23,759 nt of DNA. It comes from Citreimonas sp042096055 (lineage in GTDB: Bacteria > Pseudomonadota > Alphaproteobacteria > Rhodobacterales > Rhodobacteraceae). The position numbers and the translations under genes are program-made. The notes beneath the pieces are model-generated. The model was not told the DNA's origin and did no database searches. It was given only the letters and a program-made list of their open reading frames with translations. The DNA lies in assembly GCF_042096055.1 (NCBI RefSeq), contig NZ_JBELMH010000050.1:1-23759 (forward strand). The letters are read 5' to 3'. Positions 14,594 to 22,033 of the stretch are shown here, piece by piece (position 1 is the first letter of the stretch; the number at the start of each line of letters is the position of its first letter).

Positions 14594-14911
14594 GCGAACG
14601 GCTCCGGTTGTGGCGCGCCATAGCGGTAGACCGAAAGCGCCGCGCCGTGCCACCGCCGCGTGCCGGGCATAGGCGGAGGCTTGCCCACCGGGGGCGGCGA
14701 TCGGCGGAATAGGCGCCTGTCGGCGGGGTTTGAGGGCGATCTGGCGCGTTTCAACCCCGGGAAAGGCGCGCGAACCATCGCCGAGCGCACGCGCTACGGC
14801 CGTGACCCCGGCGCGTGGCGATTCGTTTCTGCGGCGTCCGGGCATTCAGCCGGTGCCGCGCGGATAATCGAAACGCTTGCAAAACGCCGCGCCGGCAGGC
14901 ACCACAAGGAC
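14594..14911. other. 318-base noncoding divergent region
   Basis: The stretch between the divergent lytic transglycosylase and SDR genes holds no coding frame that I can support; the open frames here are extensions of the two genes without motifs. It is GC-rich and probably contains both promoters, though no clean -35/-10 pair stands out. A modest AT-rich spot GGATAATCG (about 14860-14870) lies 45-50 bases ahead of the SDR start and could be its -10 region. Confidence 0.4.
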
Positions 14912-15772
14912 ATGCCCGGCACGCTGCTCTCCCTCGGCCACGGATATTCGGCCCGCGCGCTCGCCCGGCGGCTGCTGCCGCAGGGCTGGACCGTGATCGG
15001 CACCACGCGCGACCCGTCGAAGGCCGACCGGCTGCGCGACGAGGGCGTCGAGGCCATCGAGTGGGACCGCGAGGCGATCGCCGAGGCGGTCGGCCGCGCG
15101 ACGCATGTCCTCGTCTCCGCGGGCCCGGACGAAGACGGTGACCCGTCCCTGCGCATCGCCCGCGATGCGATCGAGGCGCGGATACCGGAGCTGTGGTGGG
15201 TCGGCTACCTGTCCACCACCGGCGTCTACGGCGACCACCACGGCGCCTGGGTGGACGAAGCGACGCCGCTGACGCCCGGCACCGACCGCGGCATCGCCCG
15301 CGTCGCCGCCGAGGCCGAATGGGGCGCGATCCCGCACCTGCCGCTGCACGTCTTCCGACTGGCGGGCATCTACGGCCCCGGCCGCGGCCCGTTCGCGAAG
15401 GTCCGGCGCGGCACCGCGCGGCGCATCGTCAAGCCGGGGCAGGTCTTTTCGCGCATCCACGTGGACGACATCGCGCAGGTGCTCGAGGCGTCGATCCACC
15501 ACCCGAACCCGGGCGCGGTCTACAACGTCTGCGACGACGATCCGGCCCCGCCGCAGGACGTCATCGCGCATGCCGCGGACCTGCTGGGCGTGCCCCGACC
15601 GCCCGAGGTGGCATTCGAGGATGCCGAGATGAGCCCGATGGCGGAAAGCTTCTACGCGGAATCGAAACGCGTCGCGAACGACCGGATCAAGGAAGAGCTG
15701 GGCGTGACGCTGATGTACCCCGATTACCGCGCGGGCTTGCGCGCCATGCTCGAGGCGCAGCGCAAGGAGTGA
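14912..15772 (+). CDS. SDR-type NAD(P)-dependent epimerase/dehydratase-like protein (YeeZ-like)
   Basis: A 286-residue Rossmann-fold protein of the atypical short-chain dehydrogenase superfamily, similar to YeeZ. Seen: the glycine-rich LGHGYSARA (residues 8-16) at the very N-terminus, TRDPSKADRL as the NADP-type second strand, STTGVYGD (about 99-106) in the place of the active-site strand, RLAGIYGPGRGPF (about 149-161), and SRIHVDDIAQVL (about 179-190). The usual YxxxK is not clear, as in other atypical SDRs, so catalysis is uncertain. The ATG at 14912 begins the fold; AAGGA sits only one base before it, so the ribosome site is unusual. The stop lies 12 bases from the convergent dxs stop. Substrate unknown. 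Confidence 0.85.
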   Translation: MPGTLLSLGHGYSARALARRLLPQGWTVIGTTRDPSKADRLRDEGVEAIEWDREAIAEAVGRATHVLVSAGPDEDGDPSLRIARDAIEARIPELWWVGYLSTTGVYGDHHGAWVDEATPLTPGTDRGIARVAAEAEWGAIPHLPLHVFRLAGIYGPGRGPFAKVRRGTARRIVKPGQVFSRIHVDDIAQVLEASIHHPNPGAVYNVCDDDPAPPQDVIAHAADLLGVPRPPEVAFEDAEMSPMAESFYAESKRVANDRIKEELGVTLMYPDYRAGLRAMLEAQRKE

Positions 15773-15793
15773 CGCGCCTCGCGCTCAGGCGCG
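15773..15793. terminator. Hairpin spanning the SDR/dxs convergence
   Basis: A 7-bp inverted repeat (CGCGCCT at 15773-15779, AGGCGCG at 15787-15793) with a seven-base loop occupies the 12-base gap and the dxs stop codon, which lies in the loop and right arm. No T-run is present on either side, so any terminator action is uncertain. Confidence 0.35.
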
Positions 15794-17557
15794 GCGGCTC
15801 AGCGATTCCACGCCCAGGACCTTCAGCACCTTCGCCTCGATATCCGCGGCGTTCAGGCCCGCCACGGCGTACATGTCGGCGGGGCTCGCCTGGTCGATGA
15901 AGATGTCGGGCAGCACCATCGAGCGGTATTTCAGCCCGGAATCGAAAACGCCTTCCTCGGCCAGCAATTGCGCGACGTGGCTGCCGAAGCCGCCGATGGC
16001 GCCCTCTTCCACGGTGATGAGCGCCTCGTGCTCGCGCGCGAGACGCAGGATCAGGTCGCGGTCGAGCGGCTTGGCGAAGCGCGCGTCGGCGATGGTCGGG
16101 TCGATGCCGCGCGCCTGCAGCGCCTCGGCGGCCTGGCGCACCTCGCGCAGGCGGGTGCCGAAGGACAGCAGCGCGACGCGCGAGCCCTCGTGGATCATCC
16201 GACCGCGGCCGATCTCCAGCAGCTGCCCGCGCTCGGGCATCTCGACGCCCTCGCCCTCGCCGCGCGGGTAGCGGAAGGCGATGGGGCCCTCGTCATGCGC
16301 GGCGGCGGTGGCGACCATGTGCTTCAGCTCGGCCTCGTCCGCCGCCGCCATGACCACGAAACTCGGCAGGTTCGACAGGTAGGCGACATCGTAGCTGCCG
16401 GCATGAGTGGCGCCGTCGGCGCCCACCAACCCCGCGCGGTCGATGGCGAAGCGCACCGGCAGGCGCTGGATCGCCACGTCGTGCACGACCTGATCGTAGC
16501 CGCGCTGCAGGAAGGTGGAATAGAGTGCCGCGAAGGGCCGCAGGCCGCCAGCCGCCATGCCGGCGCAGAAGGTCACGGCGTGCTGCTCGGCGATGCCCAC
16601 GTCGAAGGTGCGGCTGGGATACCGCTCGGCAAAGAGGTCGAGCCCCGTGCCGTCGGGCATCGCGGCGGTCACGGCGCAGATGCGCGGATCGTCGGCGGCC
16701 AGGTCCATCAGCGCGCGGGCGAAGACCTTGGTGTAGCCCGGCGCGTTGCTGGGCGCCTTGGTCTGCTCGCCGGTGGCGACGTCGAACTTGGCCCGCGCGT
16801 GGCCGCGGTCATGCGCGTGTTCGGCGGCGTGATAGCCCTTGCCCTTCTTCGTGATCGCGTGGATCAGGATCGGCCCCTCGGCGCGCGCCTTCACTGTGCG
16901 CAGGACGGGAAGGAGTTGGTCCATGTCGTGCCCGTCGATCGGGCCCACGTAGCTGAAGCCCAGCTCCTCGAACAGCGTGCCGCCGACGGCCATGTGCTTG
17001 AAAAGATCCTTGGCGCGCTTGGCGCCTTCGCGGAACGGGCCGGGCAGCATGCTGACGGCGCTTTTCGCGGCGGCCTTGAGATCTTGGAACGGCGCCTCGG
17101 CATAGAGCCGGCTCAAGTAGGACGACATCGCGCCGGTGGGCGGCGCGATCGACATCTCGTTGTCGTTGAGGATCACGATCAGCCGCTTGCCCAGNNNNNN
17201 NNNNNNNNNNNNNNNNNNNNNNNNNNNNNNNNNNNNNNNNNNNNNNNNNNNNNNNNNNNNNNNNNNNNNNNNNNNNNNNNNNNNNNNNNNNNNNGTCAGG
17301 ATCTTGTGCGGATAGCTCTGGTGGCTGACGTCCCAGATCAGCTTGTCGCGCGGCGTGTCGAAGACCGCGTGGATCGCCACCGTCAGCTCGACCACGCCGA
17401 GGCCGGCGCCGAGGTGACCGCCGGTGCGCGAGACGCTGGCGATGGTCTCGGCGCGCAGTTCGTCGGCCAGGCGGCGCAGCGCCGCATCGTCGAGGCCCTT
17501 GAGGTCGGCCGGGCTGTGGACACGGTCCAGCGTCGGGGTGTGGGGCCGGTCGGTCAT
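15785..17557 (-). CDS. dxs: 1-deoxy-D-xylulose-5-phosphate synthase, interrupted by assembly gap
   Basis: The first enzyme of the MEP isoprenoid pathway: it condenses pyruvate and glyceraldehyde 3-phosphate with thiamine diphosphate. Seen: the N-terminal GGHLGAGLGVVELTVAIH segment, ILNDNEMSI after the gap, the C-terminal pyrimidine-domain TFDVGIAEQHAVTF with the catalytic Glu, and AIDRAGLVGADGATHAG. The visible coding length is 590 codons including 100 N bases (17195-17294). Comparison with E. coli Dxs suggests about 84 residues are missing, among them the ThDP-binding GDG...N motif, so the true gap should be about 250 bases. Complete protein would be about 640 residues, the family norm. The ATG at 17555-17557 follows AAGGA; an out-of-frame ATG is five bases earlier. 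It ends the petP-to-dxs cluster. Confidence 0.95.
   Translation of the reverse strand: MTDRPHTPTLDRVHSPADLKGLDDAALRRLADELRAETIASVSRTGGHLGAGLGVVELTVAIHAVFDTPRDKLIWDVSHQSYPHKILXXXXXXXXXXXXXXXXXXXXXXXXXXXXXXXXXXLGKRLIVILNDNEMSIAPPTGAMSSYLSRLYAEAPFQDLKAAAKSAVSMLPGPFREGAKRAKDLFKHMAVGGTLFEELGFSYVGPIDGHDMDQLLPVLRTVKARAEGPILIHAITKKGKGYHAAEHAHDRGHARAKFDVATGEQTKAPSNAPGYTKVFARALMDLAADDPRICAVTAAMPDGTGLDLFAERYPSRTFDVGIAEQHAVTFCAGMAAGGLRPFAALYSTFLQRGYDQVVHDVAIQRLPVRFAIDRAGLVGADGATHAGSYDVAYLSNLPSFVVMAAADEAELKHMVATAAAHDEGPIAFRYPRGEGEGVEMPERGQLLEIGRGRMIHEGSRVALLSFGTRLREVRQAAEALQARGIDPTIADARFAKPLDRDLILRLAREHEALITVEEGAIGGFGSHVAQLLAEEGVFDSGLKYRSMVLPDIFIDQASPADMYAVAGLNAADIEAKVLKVLGVESLSRRA
17195..17294. other. 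Assembly gap (100 N)
   Basis: A run of exactly 100 N, the usual placeholder for unknown length, inside dxs. The flanking protein ends at HKIL and resumes at LGKRLIVILNDNEMSI. Family comparison puts the true missing length near 250 bases. Confidence 0.98.
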
Positions 17558-17568
17558 GGCATGGTCCT

Positions 17569-18441
17569 TCAGTTCCGGCGCGAGATAACGAAGCGGGCGG
17601 CCTGCCGCAAGGGTTCCGCCCGGTCGCCATAGGCAGCTAGCGCGTCGCAGGCCTCGGTCACCAGCGCGTCGGCGCGTGCCTTTGCCGCGTCGAGACCCAG
17701 CAGCGACACGAAGGTCGCCTTGCCTCGCCCGGCATCCTTGCCGACCGCCTTGCCCATCGCGTCGATGTCGCCCTCTACGTCGAGGATGTCGTCGGCGATC
17801 TGGAACGCCAGCCCCAGCGCCTGCGCGTATGTGCCCAGCGACGCGGGATCGGCCTGCGCCAGCCGCGCGCCGGCCTCGGCCGCCCAGCCGATCAGCGCGC
17901 CGGTCTTGTCGGCCTGCAGGCGCGTGATCGCCGCCAGATCCAGCGGCGTCTCGCTGCGCTCGGCCGCCATGTCGAGCGCCTGGCCCAGCACCATGCCGCG
18001 CGCGCCGGACGCGCGGGCGAGGCTGAGCGTGAGGTCGGCGCGCACGGCGGCGTCGGGATGGCAGGCGGGGTCGGACAGCAGCTCGAACCCCAGCGCCTGC
18101 AGCGCGTCGCCGGCCAGCACGGCGGTCGCCTCGTCCCACTCGCGGTGGACCGTCGGCCTGCCGCGGCGCAGGTCGTCGTCGTCCATGCAGGGCAGGTCGT
18201 CGTGCACGAGGCTGTAGGCGTGCACCGCCTCGATCGCCATGGCGGCGCGCAGCGCGTGGTCGGGTGCGACGTCGTGCAGGCGCGCGCCTTCGATCACCAG
18301 GTAGCCGCGCAGGCGCTTGCCGCCTTCCAGCGCATAGGCCATCGCGTGGACCACCGGCACGTCGGGCCAGTCCGACAGGTCGCGCGCGAAGCCGTCGCCG
18401 ATCGCCCGCGCGGCGTCGGCCAACCCGTCTTCGAACCGCAT
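17569..18441 (-). CDS. ispA: Polyprenyl (farnesyl/geranyl) diphosphate synthase
   Basis: A 290-residue trans-isoprenyl diphosphate synthase. It extends DMAPP with IPP units to give farnesyl diphosphate, the precursor of quinone tails, undecaprenol and carotenoids. Seen: GGKRLRGYL (residues 40-48), the first Asp-rich motif DDLPCMDDDD (81-90), RRGRPTVH next to it, and the second motif DDILDVEGD with the Lys residues after it (GKAVGKDAGRGKAT). The insertion of two residues in the first motif (DDxxxxD) is typical of bacterial short-chain synthases. The ATG overlaps the xseB stop by one base (TGATG), and dxs starts 11 bases after its stop. Product chain length is inferred from the small residue upstream and the family. 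Confidence 0.94.
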   Translation of the reverse strand: MRFEDGLADAARAIGDGFARDLSDWPDVPVVHAMAYALEGGKRLRGYLVIEGARLHDVAPDHALRAAMAIEAVHAYSLVHDDLPCMDDDDLRRGRPTVHREWDEATAVLAGDALQALGFELLSDPACHPDAAVRADLTLSLARASGARGMVLGQALDMAAERSETPLDLAAITRLQADKTGALIGWAAEAGARLAQADPASLGTYAQALGLAFQIADDILDVEGDIDAMGKAVGKDAGRGKATFVSLLGLDAAKARADALVTEACDALAAYGDRAEPLRQAARFVISRRN

Positions 18442-18692
18442 CAGAGCCCGTCGACGGGCTTGATTCCGGTGGGGTTGCCCTCGGCGTCCAGAGTGATCGC
18501 GGCGACCTTCTCCTCGGCTTCGCTGAGCTTCGCGTCGCACCGCTTTCGCAGCGCCGCGCCGCGTTCGTAGAGCGCGATCGATTCGTCCAGCGCCACGTCG
18601 CCGCGCTCGAGCTTGCTGACCACCTGTTCGAGCTCGGCCATCGCGGCTTCGAAGCTCATCTCCTCGACGGGGGTCTGTGTCTGGTCGGTCAT
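18441..18692 (-). CDS. xseB: Exodeoxyribonuclease VII small subunit
   Basis: An 83-residue protein that forms the small subunit of exonuclease VII, binding the helical region of XseA in the cytoplasm to degrade single-stranded DNA. Seen: the typical core SFEAAMAELEQVVSKLERGD (about 13-32), then ALDESIALYERGAALRKRCDAKLSEAEEKV, two helices as in the family. The length is normal. Its ATG overlaps the deacetylase stop by four bases (ATGA), and its stop overlaps the ispA ATG by one base. xseB next to ispA and dxs is a widely conserved arrangement; xseA is not in the window. Confidence 0.95.
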   Translation of the reverse strand: MTDQTQTPVEEMSFEAAMAELEQVVSKLERGDVALDESIALYERGAALRKRCDAKLSEAEEKVAAITLDAEGNPTGIKPVDGL

Positions 18693-19609
18693 GTCTTCTC
18701 CGTCAGTGTCTGCACGTGGGCCGCGGCGCTTTCGGCCAGCGAGGCCAGATCGTATCCGCCCTCGAGCACCGAGACCACCGGGGCGCCGGCCTCTTTCGCG
18801 ATGGCGCAGAGTTCCGCCGTCAGCCAGGCGAAATCCTCGACCTCCCAATTGAGCTGGGCCAGCGGGTCCTCGGCGTGCGCATCGAAGCCGGCCGAGATCA
18901 GAAGCAATTCGGGCGCGAAGGCGCGCAGGCGCGGGAAGACGTGGGTATCGTAGGCGCTGCGCATGGTGTTGCCGTCGCTGTCGGGGGCCAGCGGCACGTT
19001 GAGGACATTGTCGTGCGCGCCGGTCTCGTCCGGGCGGCCGGTGCCGGGCCAGAGCGGCATCTGGTGCGACGACACGAACAGCGCGCGTGCCTCGTCCCAC
19101 AGCAGGTCCTGCGTGCCGTTGCCGTGATGAACGTCGAAATCGACCACCGCGACGCGGCTCAGACCGTGGCGTTCCAGGGCGTGTTTCGCGGCGATCGCAG
19201 CCGTGCCGAACAGGCAGAAGCCCATCGGCGTCTCGCGCTCGGCATGGTGGCCGGGCGGACGCATGGCGCAGAAGGCCGACGTCGCCTCGCCGCCCTGAAC
19301 CATGTCGACGCCGCGCATCGCCCCGCCCACCGCGCGCCGCGCCGCTCGCATCGAGCCGGGCGACAGGAACGTGTCGGCGTCGAGCTGCCGCGTGCCGGCG
19401 CGGGGCAGCCCGGAGGCGACGCGGTCGATATAGGTCTGCGGGTGGCACAGGCGCAGATCCTCGTCCTCGGCCTCGGGTGCCGCGACGCGAAGCAGGTCCA
19501 TGCCCTGAAGCGCGTGCAGCACGTGTTCCAGCCGGGCCACCCGTTCCGGGTGCCCGGCCGGGGTGACATGAGTCAGCCCGTCCGCGTGGGTGATGAGTGC
19601 CGTGGCCAT
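18689..19609 (-). CDS. Histone deacetylase family protein
   Basis: A 306-residue zinc hydrolase of the arginase/deacetylase fold. Bacterial members deacetylate acetylpolyamines, acetyl-lysine or related amides. Seen: GHPERVARL near residue 19, the active-site pair His121-His122 in RPPGHHAE, the metal-binding Asp159 and His161 in DFDVHHGNGTQD, a third metal Asp in SAGFDAH, and EGGYD near the C-terminus. All catalytic residues appear intact. The ATG at 19607-19609 follows AGGGGG; an extended frame to 19666 has no motif. It is 60 bases after petR and overlaps xseB by four bases. The gene heading the xseB-ispA-dxs set is common in this family of bacteria, although the link to isoprenoids is unknown. 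Confidence 0.92.
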   Translation of the reverse strand: MATALITHADGLTHVTPAGHPERVARLEHVLHALQGMDLLRVAAPEAEDEDLRLCHPQTYIDRVASGLPRAGTRQLDADTFLSPGSMRAARRAVGGAMRGVDMVQGGEATSAFCAMRPPGHHAERETPMGFCLFGTAAIAAKHALERHGLSRVAVVDFDVHHGNGTQDLLWDEARALFVSSHQMPLWPGTGRPDETGAHDNVLNVPLAPDSDGNTMRSAYDTHVFPRLRAFAPELLLISAGFDAHAEDPLAQLNWEVEDFAWLTAELCAIAKEAGAPVVSVLEGGYDLASLAESAAAHVQTLTEKT

Positions 19610-19669
19610 GCGTCCCCCTGCCTGGTCTGCGCTGTCAGGGAAACCCCATGCGCCGCCGAAGGGCAACCG

Positions 19670-20371
19670 TCAATCCGGCGCCAGCATGTAGCCCGAGCCG
19701 CGCACCGTCTGCAGGTACCGCGGGCTTTTCGGATCGGTCTCGAGCTTGCGGCGCAGGCGGGTGATCTGCACGTCGACGGCGCGTTCCTGCGCCTGACCGT
19801 TGTCGCGTCCCAGCTCCTCGACCAGTTGCGCGCGGCTGATCGCCTCTCCCGGGCGGGCCGAGAAGATGCGCATCAGGTGCGCCTCGGTCGCGGTCAGGCG
19901 GACAGGCTCGTCGCCCTGCCACAGCTCGCCGCGCTCGGTGTCGTAGCGGATGCCGCCGAGGCTGATCAGGTTGGGCACCGTGGGCGCGGCGGGCGCATCC
20001 GGCACGCGGCGCAGGATGGCGTTGATGCGCAACAGCAGTTCCTTGGGTTCGAACGGCTTGGGCAGGTAATCGTCGGCACCGGCCTCGAGGCCCTTGATGC
20101 GGTCCTCGGTCTCGGCCCGGGCGGTCAGCAGCAGGATCGGCGTGGTGGCGCGTTCGCGGATCGCCCGGGTCAGGCTGACGCCGTCTTCGCCCGGCATCAT
20201 GACGTCGAGCACGATCATGTCGAAGTCGAGCCCCTGCAGCAGCCGCCGCGCGTGGCCCGCGTCGCGGGCGGCGCTGACCAGGAAGCCGTTGCGGATCAGG
20301 AACTTCTGCAGAAGCGTCCGGATGCGTTCGTCGTCGTCGACGATCAGCAGGTGCACGTCGGTGCCGGTCAT
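19670..20371 (-). CDS. petR: OmpR-family response regulator PetR
   Basis: A 233-residue response regulator: receiver domain (about residues 6-120) with acidic pocket Asp12-Asp14, phosphoacceptor Asp56 in IVLDVMMPG, Thr83 and Lys105 in LPKPFEP, followed by a winged-helix DNA-binding domain (about 135-230) ending with VDVQITRLRRKLE and RGSGYMLAPD. The upstream MarR gene, overlapping by four bases, makes this the PetP-PetR arrangement of Rhodobacter capsulatus, where the two are needed for expression of the cytochrome bc1 genes. No histidine kinase is adjacent, as in that case. The target genes here cannot be read from the window. The ATG overlaps the petP stop. Identity rests on this pairing and on the sequence. 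Confidence 0.9.
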   Translation of the reverse strand: MTGTDVHLLIVDDDERIRTLLQKFLIRNGFLVSAARDAGHARRLLQGLDFDMIVLDVMMPGEDGVSLTRAIRERATTPILLLTARAETEDRIKGLEAGADDYLPKPFEPKELLLRINAILRRVPDAPAAPTVPNLISLGGIRYDTERGELWQGDEPVRLTATEAHLMRIFSARPGEAISRAQLVEELGRDNGQAQERAVDVQITRLRRKLETDPKSPRYLQTVRGSGYMLAPD

Positions 20372-20871
20372 CCGCGGCCCTCCCGCAGGCGTTCGTACTG
20401 GCGGCGCATCTCGGGGTCCATCATCGCCTCGAGCACGCGACGGAAGCCGGCGACCGCCTCGGGGCCCGCCGCGCGGAAGGCGGCGCGCAGGCGGGCGCGC
20501 TGCACCTCGGAGAGTTCGCGCTCCAGCGCCTCGCCGTCGGGGGTGAGGTAGAGGTGCCGCTCGCGCTTGTCGATGCGGCCGACGCGGCTTTCCACCAGCC
20601 CGTCGCCGATTAGCGTGCGCAGCACGCGGTTGAGCGATTGCTTGGTCACGCCCAACGTCGTCAGCAGGTTGTTGACCGTCGTGCCCGGCGCGCCGTGGAT
20701 GAAGTGCAGCGCGCGGTGATGCGCGCGGCCGTAACTCAGCTGCGCGAGGATGCGGTCGGGGTCGGCGGTGAAGCCGCGATAGGCGAAGAACATCGCCTCG
20801 GCCCCCTGGCGCAATTGTTCGTCGGTGAGGTAAAGCAGGGTTTCCCCCTGCATCTTGCGCGCCTCGGTCAT
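20368..20871 (-). CDS. petP: MarR-family regulator PetP
   Basis: A 167-residue MarR-type winged-helix protein. Seen: a helical N-terminal dimer region, the recognition region about residues 65-85 (TTLGVTKQSLNRVLRTLIGDGLVES), then the wing with RVGRIDKRERHLYLT-like sequence, and long C-terminal helices. The tyrosine and aromatic residues near residues 29-33 (FFAYRGF) are distinctive. It is the first gene of the petP-petR pair, with the same size and order as in Rhodobacter capsulatus. The ATG at 20869-20871 has only a weak GGGG upstream. Divergent from ilvE with about 150 bases between; an imperfect palindrome at 20885-20900 may be its own operator. Confidence 0.88.
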   Translation of the reverse strand: MTEARKMQGETLLYLTDEQLRQGAEAMFFAYRGFTADPDRILAQLSYGRAHHRALHFIHGAPGTTVNNLLTTLGVTKQSLNRVLRTLIGDGLVESRVGRIDKRERHLYLTPDGEALERELSEVQRARLRAAFRAAGPEAVAGFRRVLEAMMDPEMRRQYERLREGRG

Positions 20872-20884
20872 GCTGCCCCGTCGG

Positions 20885-20900
20885 TTCGGTCTGACCCGAA
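20885..20900. promoter_or_regulatory. Possible operator upstream of petP
   Basis: TTCGG at 20885-20889 and CCGAA at 20896-20900 form a 5-bp inverted repeat around TCTGAC, 14 bases before the petP start. MarR proteins often bind such palindromes in their own promoters, but the match is short. Confidence 0.3.
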
Positions 20901-20915
20901 TTTACGTCAGTCTTG

Positions 20916-20944
20916 TTGACATTCCAAGATCGAACTGGTACCGA
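20916..20944 (+). promoter_or_regulatory. Candidate ilvE promoter
   Basis: A perfect -35 hexamer TTGACA (20916-20921) is followed 17 bases later by TACCGA (20939-20944), a weak -10. It would give a leader of about 70 bases before ilvE. In a high-GC genome one perfect hexamer is suggestive only. Confidence 0.3.
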
Positions 20945-21020
20945 ATCTCAGTTTTTGCGCAACATTACGTCCGGTTCGGCCATAAGTCGCGCAACTAATG
21001 TAAAGGGATGGGAGCGGACG

Positions 21021-21893
21021 ATGGCAGACGCAGCCTACGACGATCGTGACGGAAAGATCTGGATGGATGGAACGCTGACCGATTGGCGCTCGGCCAACGT
21101 GCACGTGCTCAGCCACGCGCTGCATTACGCCAGCTCGGTCTTCGAGGGCGAGCGCGCCTATGGCGGCAAGATTTTCCTGTCGCGCAAGCATTCCGAGCGG
21201 CTGCATTTCTCGGCCGGCGAGCTGGACTTTCAGATCCCCTTCTCGGTCGACGAGATCGAGGCCGCGAAGGCCCAGGTGCTCGAAGCCAACGGACTGACCG
21301 ATGCCTACGTGCGCGCGGTCGCGTGGCGCGGCGCGGGTCCGGACATGGGCGTCGCGTCGCGTCGCAACCCGGTGCGGCTGGCGATTGCGGCCTGGGAATG
21401 GGGCAGCTATTACGGCGACGCCAAGATGAAGGGCGCCAAGCTCGACATCGCGAAATGGAAGCGCCCCTCGCCCGAGACGATCCCGGTGCACGCCAAGGCG
21501 GCCGGTCTCTACATGATCTGCACGACGTCGAAGCACGCGGCCGAGGCCAAGGGCTGCTCGGATGCGCTGTTCATGGATTACCGCGGTTACGTGGCCGAGG
21601 CGACGGGCGCGAACATCTTCTTCGTGAAGGACGGTGAGGTGCACACGCCCAAGCCCGACTGCTTCCTGAACGGCCTGACGCGCCAGACGGTGATCGGCAT
21701 GCTGGAAGACCGGCAGATCAAGGTGCACGAGCGCCACATCATGCCCGACGAGATGGAAGGGTTCGAGCAGTGCTGGCTGACCGGCACGGCGGCCGAGGTC
21801 ACGCCGGTGGGCCAGATCGGCGACTTTCGCTTCGAGGTCGGCGCGCTGACCCGCGACATCGCCACCGGGTACGAGGCGCTGGTGCGCGCCTGA
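21021..21893 (+). CDS. ilvE: Branched-chain amino acid aminotransferase
   Basis: A 290-residue class IV PLP aminotransferase that interconverts leucine, isoleucine and valine with their 2-oxo acids. Seen: the N-terminal SHALHYASSVFEGERAY (residues 31-47), the cofactor Lys159 in VHAKAAGLY, the YVAEATGANIFF segment (about 190-201), the LNGLTRQTVIGML segment, and the WLTGTAAEVTPVG motif near the C-terminus. This Rhodobacteraceae-type protein is slightly shorter than E. coli IlvE. The ATG at 21021 has GGGAG six bases ahead; a longer frame to 20913 would add residues with no family match. It is divergent from petP and ends at a bidirectional terminator. Confidence 0.95.
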   Translation: MADAAYDDRDGKIWMDGTLTDWRSANVHVLSHALHYASSVFEGERAYGGKIFLSRKHSERLHFSAGELDFQIPFSVDEIEAAKAQVLEANGLTDAYVRAVAWRGAGPDMGVASRRNPVRLAIAAWEWGSYYGDAKMKGAKLDIAKWKRPSPETIPVHAKAAGLYMICTTSKHAAEAKGCSDALFMDYRGYVAEATGANIFFVKDGEVHTPKPDCFLNGLTRQTVIGMLEDRQIKVHERHIMPDEMEGFEQCWLTGTAAEVTPVGQIGDFRFEVGALTRDIATGYEALVRA

Positions 21894-21965
21894 GGCGCGG
21901 CCGTCCCGTCCGTGTCGGCGGGGCCTTCGGGCCCGTCGCGGCACGGGCCTTCCGATCACGTGAAA

Positions 21966-21999
21966 ACGAAAGAAGGGCGCCGCGGCGCCCTTCGCTGTT
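21966..21999. terminator. Bidirectional terminator between ilvE and the PAS gene
   Basis: A perfect 9-bp stem (GAAGGGCGC at 21972-21980, GCGCCCTTC at 21985-21993) with a CGCG loop, preceded by AAAACGAAA and followed by GCTGTTCTT. It can serve ilvE on the plus strand and the PAS gene on the minus strand. A smaller hairpin GGGCC-TTC-GGCCC lies at about 21925-21940. Confidence 0.82.
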
Positions 22000-22033
22000 C
22001 TTCGGGTTAGCTTCCGGCGTTTCCCGCGCCGGT

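Noticed and set aside
15968..17632. Plus-strand frame through the dxs region including the gap
   Set aside because: Shadow of dxs; it stays open through the N run only because N cannot give a stop.
21008..21049. Thirteen-codon open frame overlapping the ilvE start, as a possible leader peptide
   Set aside because: It has no spaced Shine-Dalgarno and contains no Leu/Ile/Val run that would fit attenuation.
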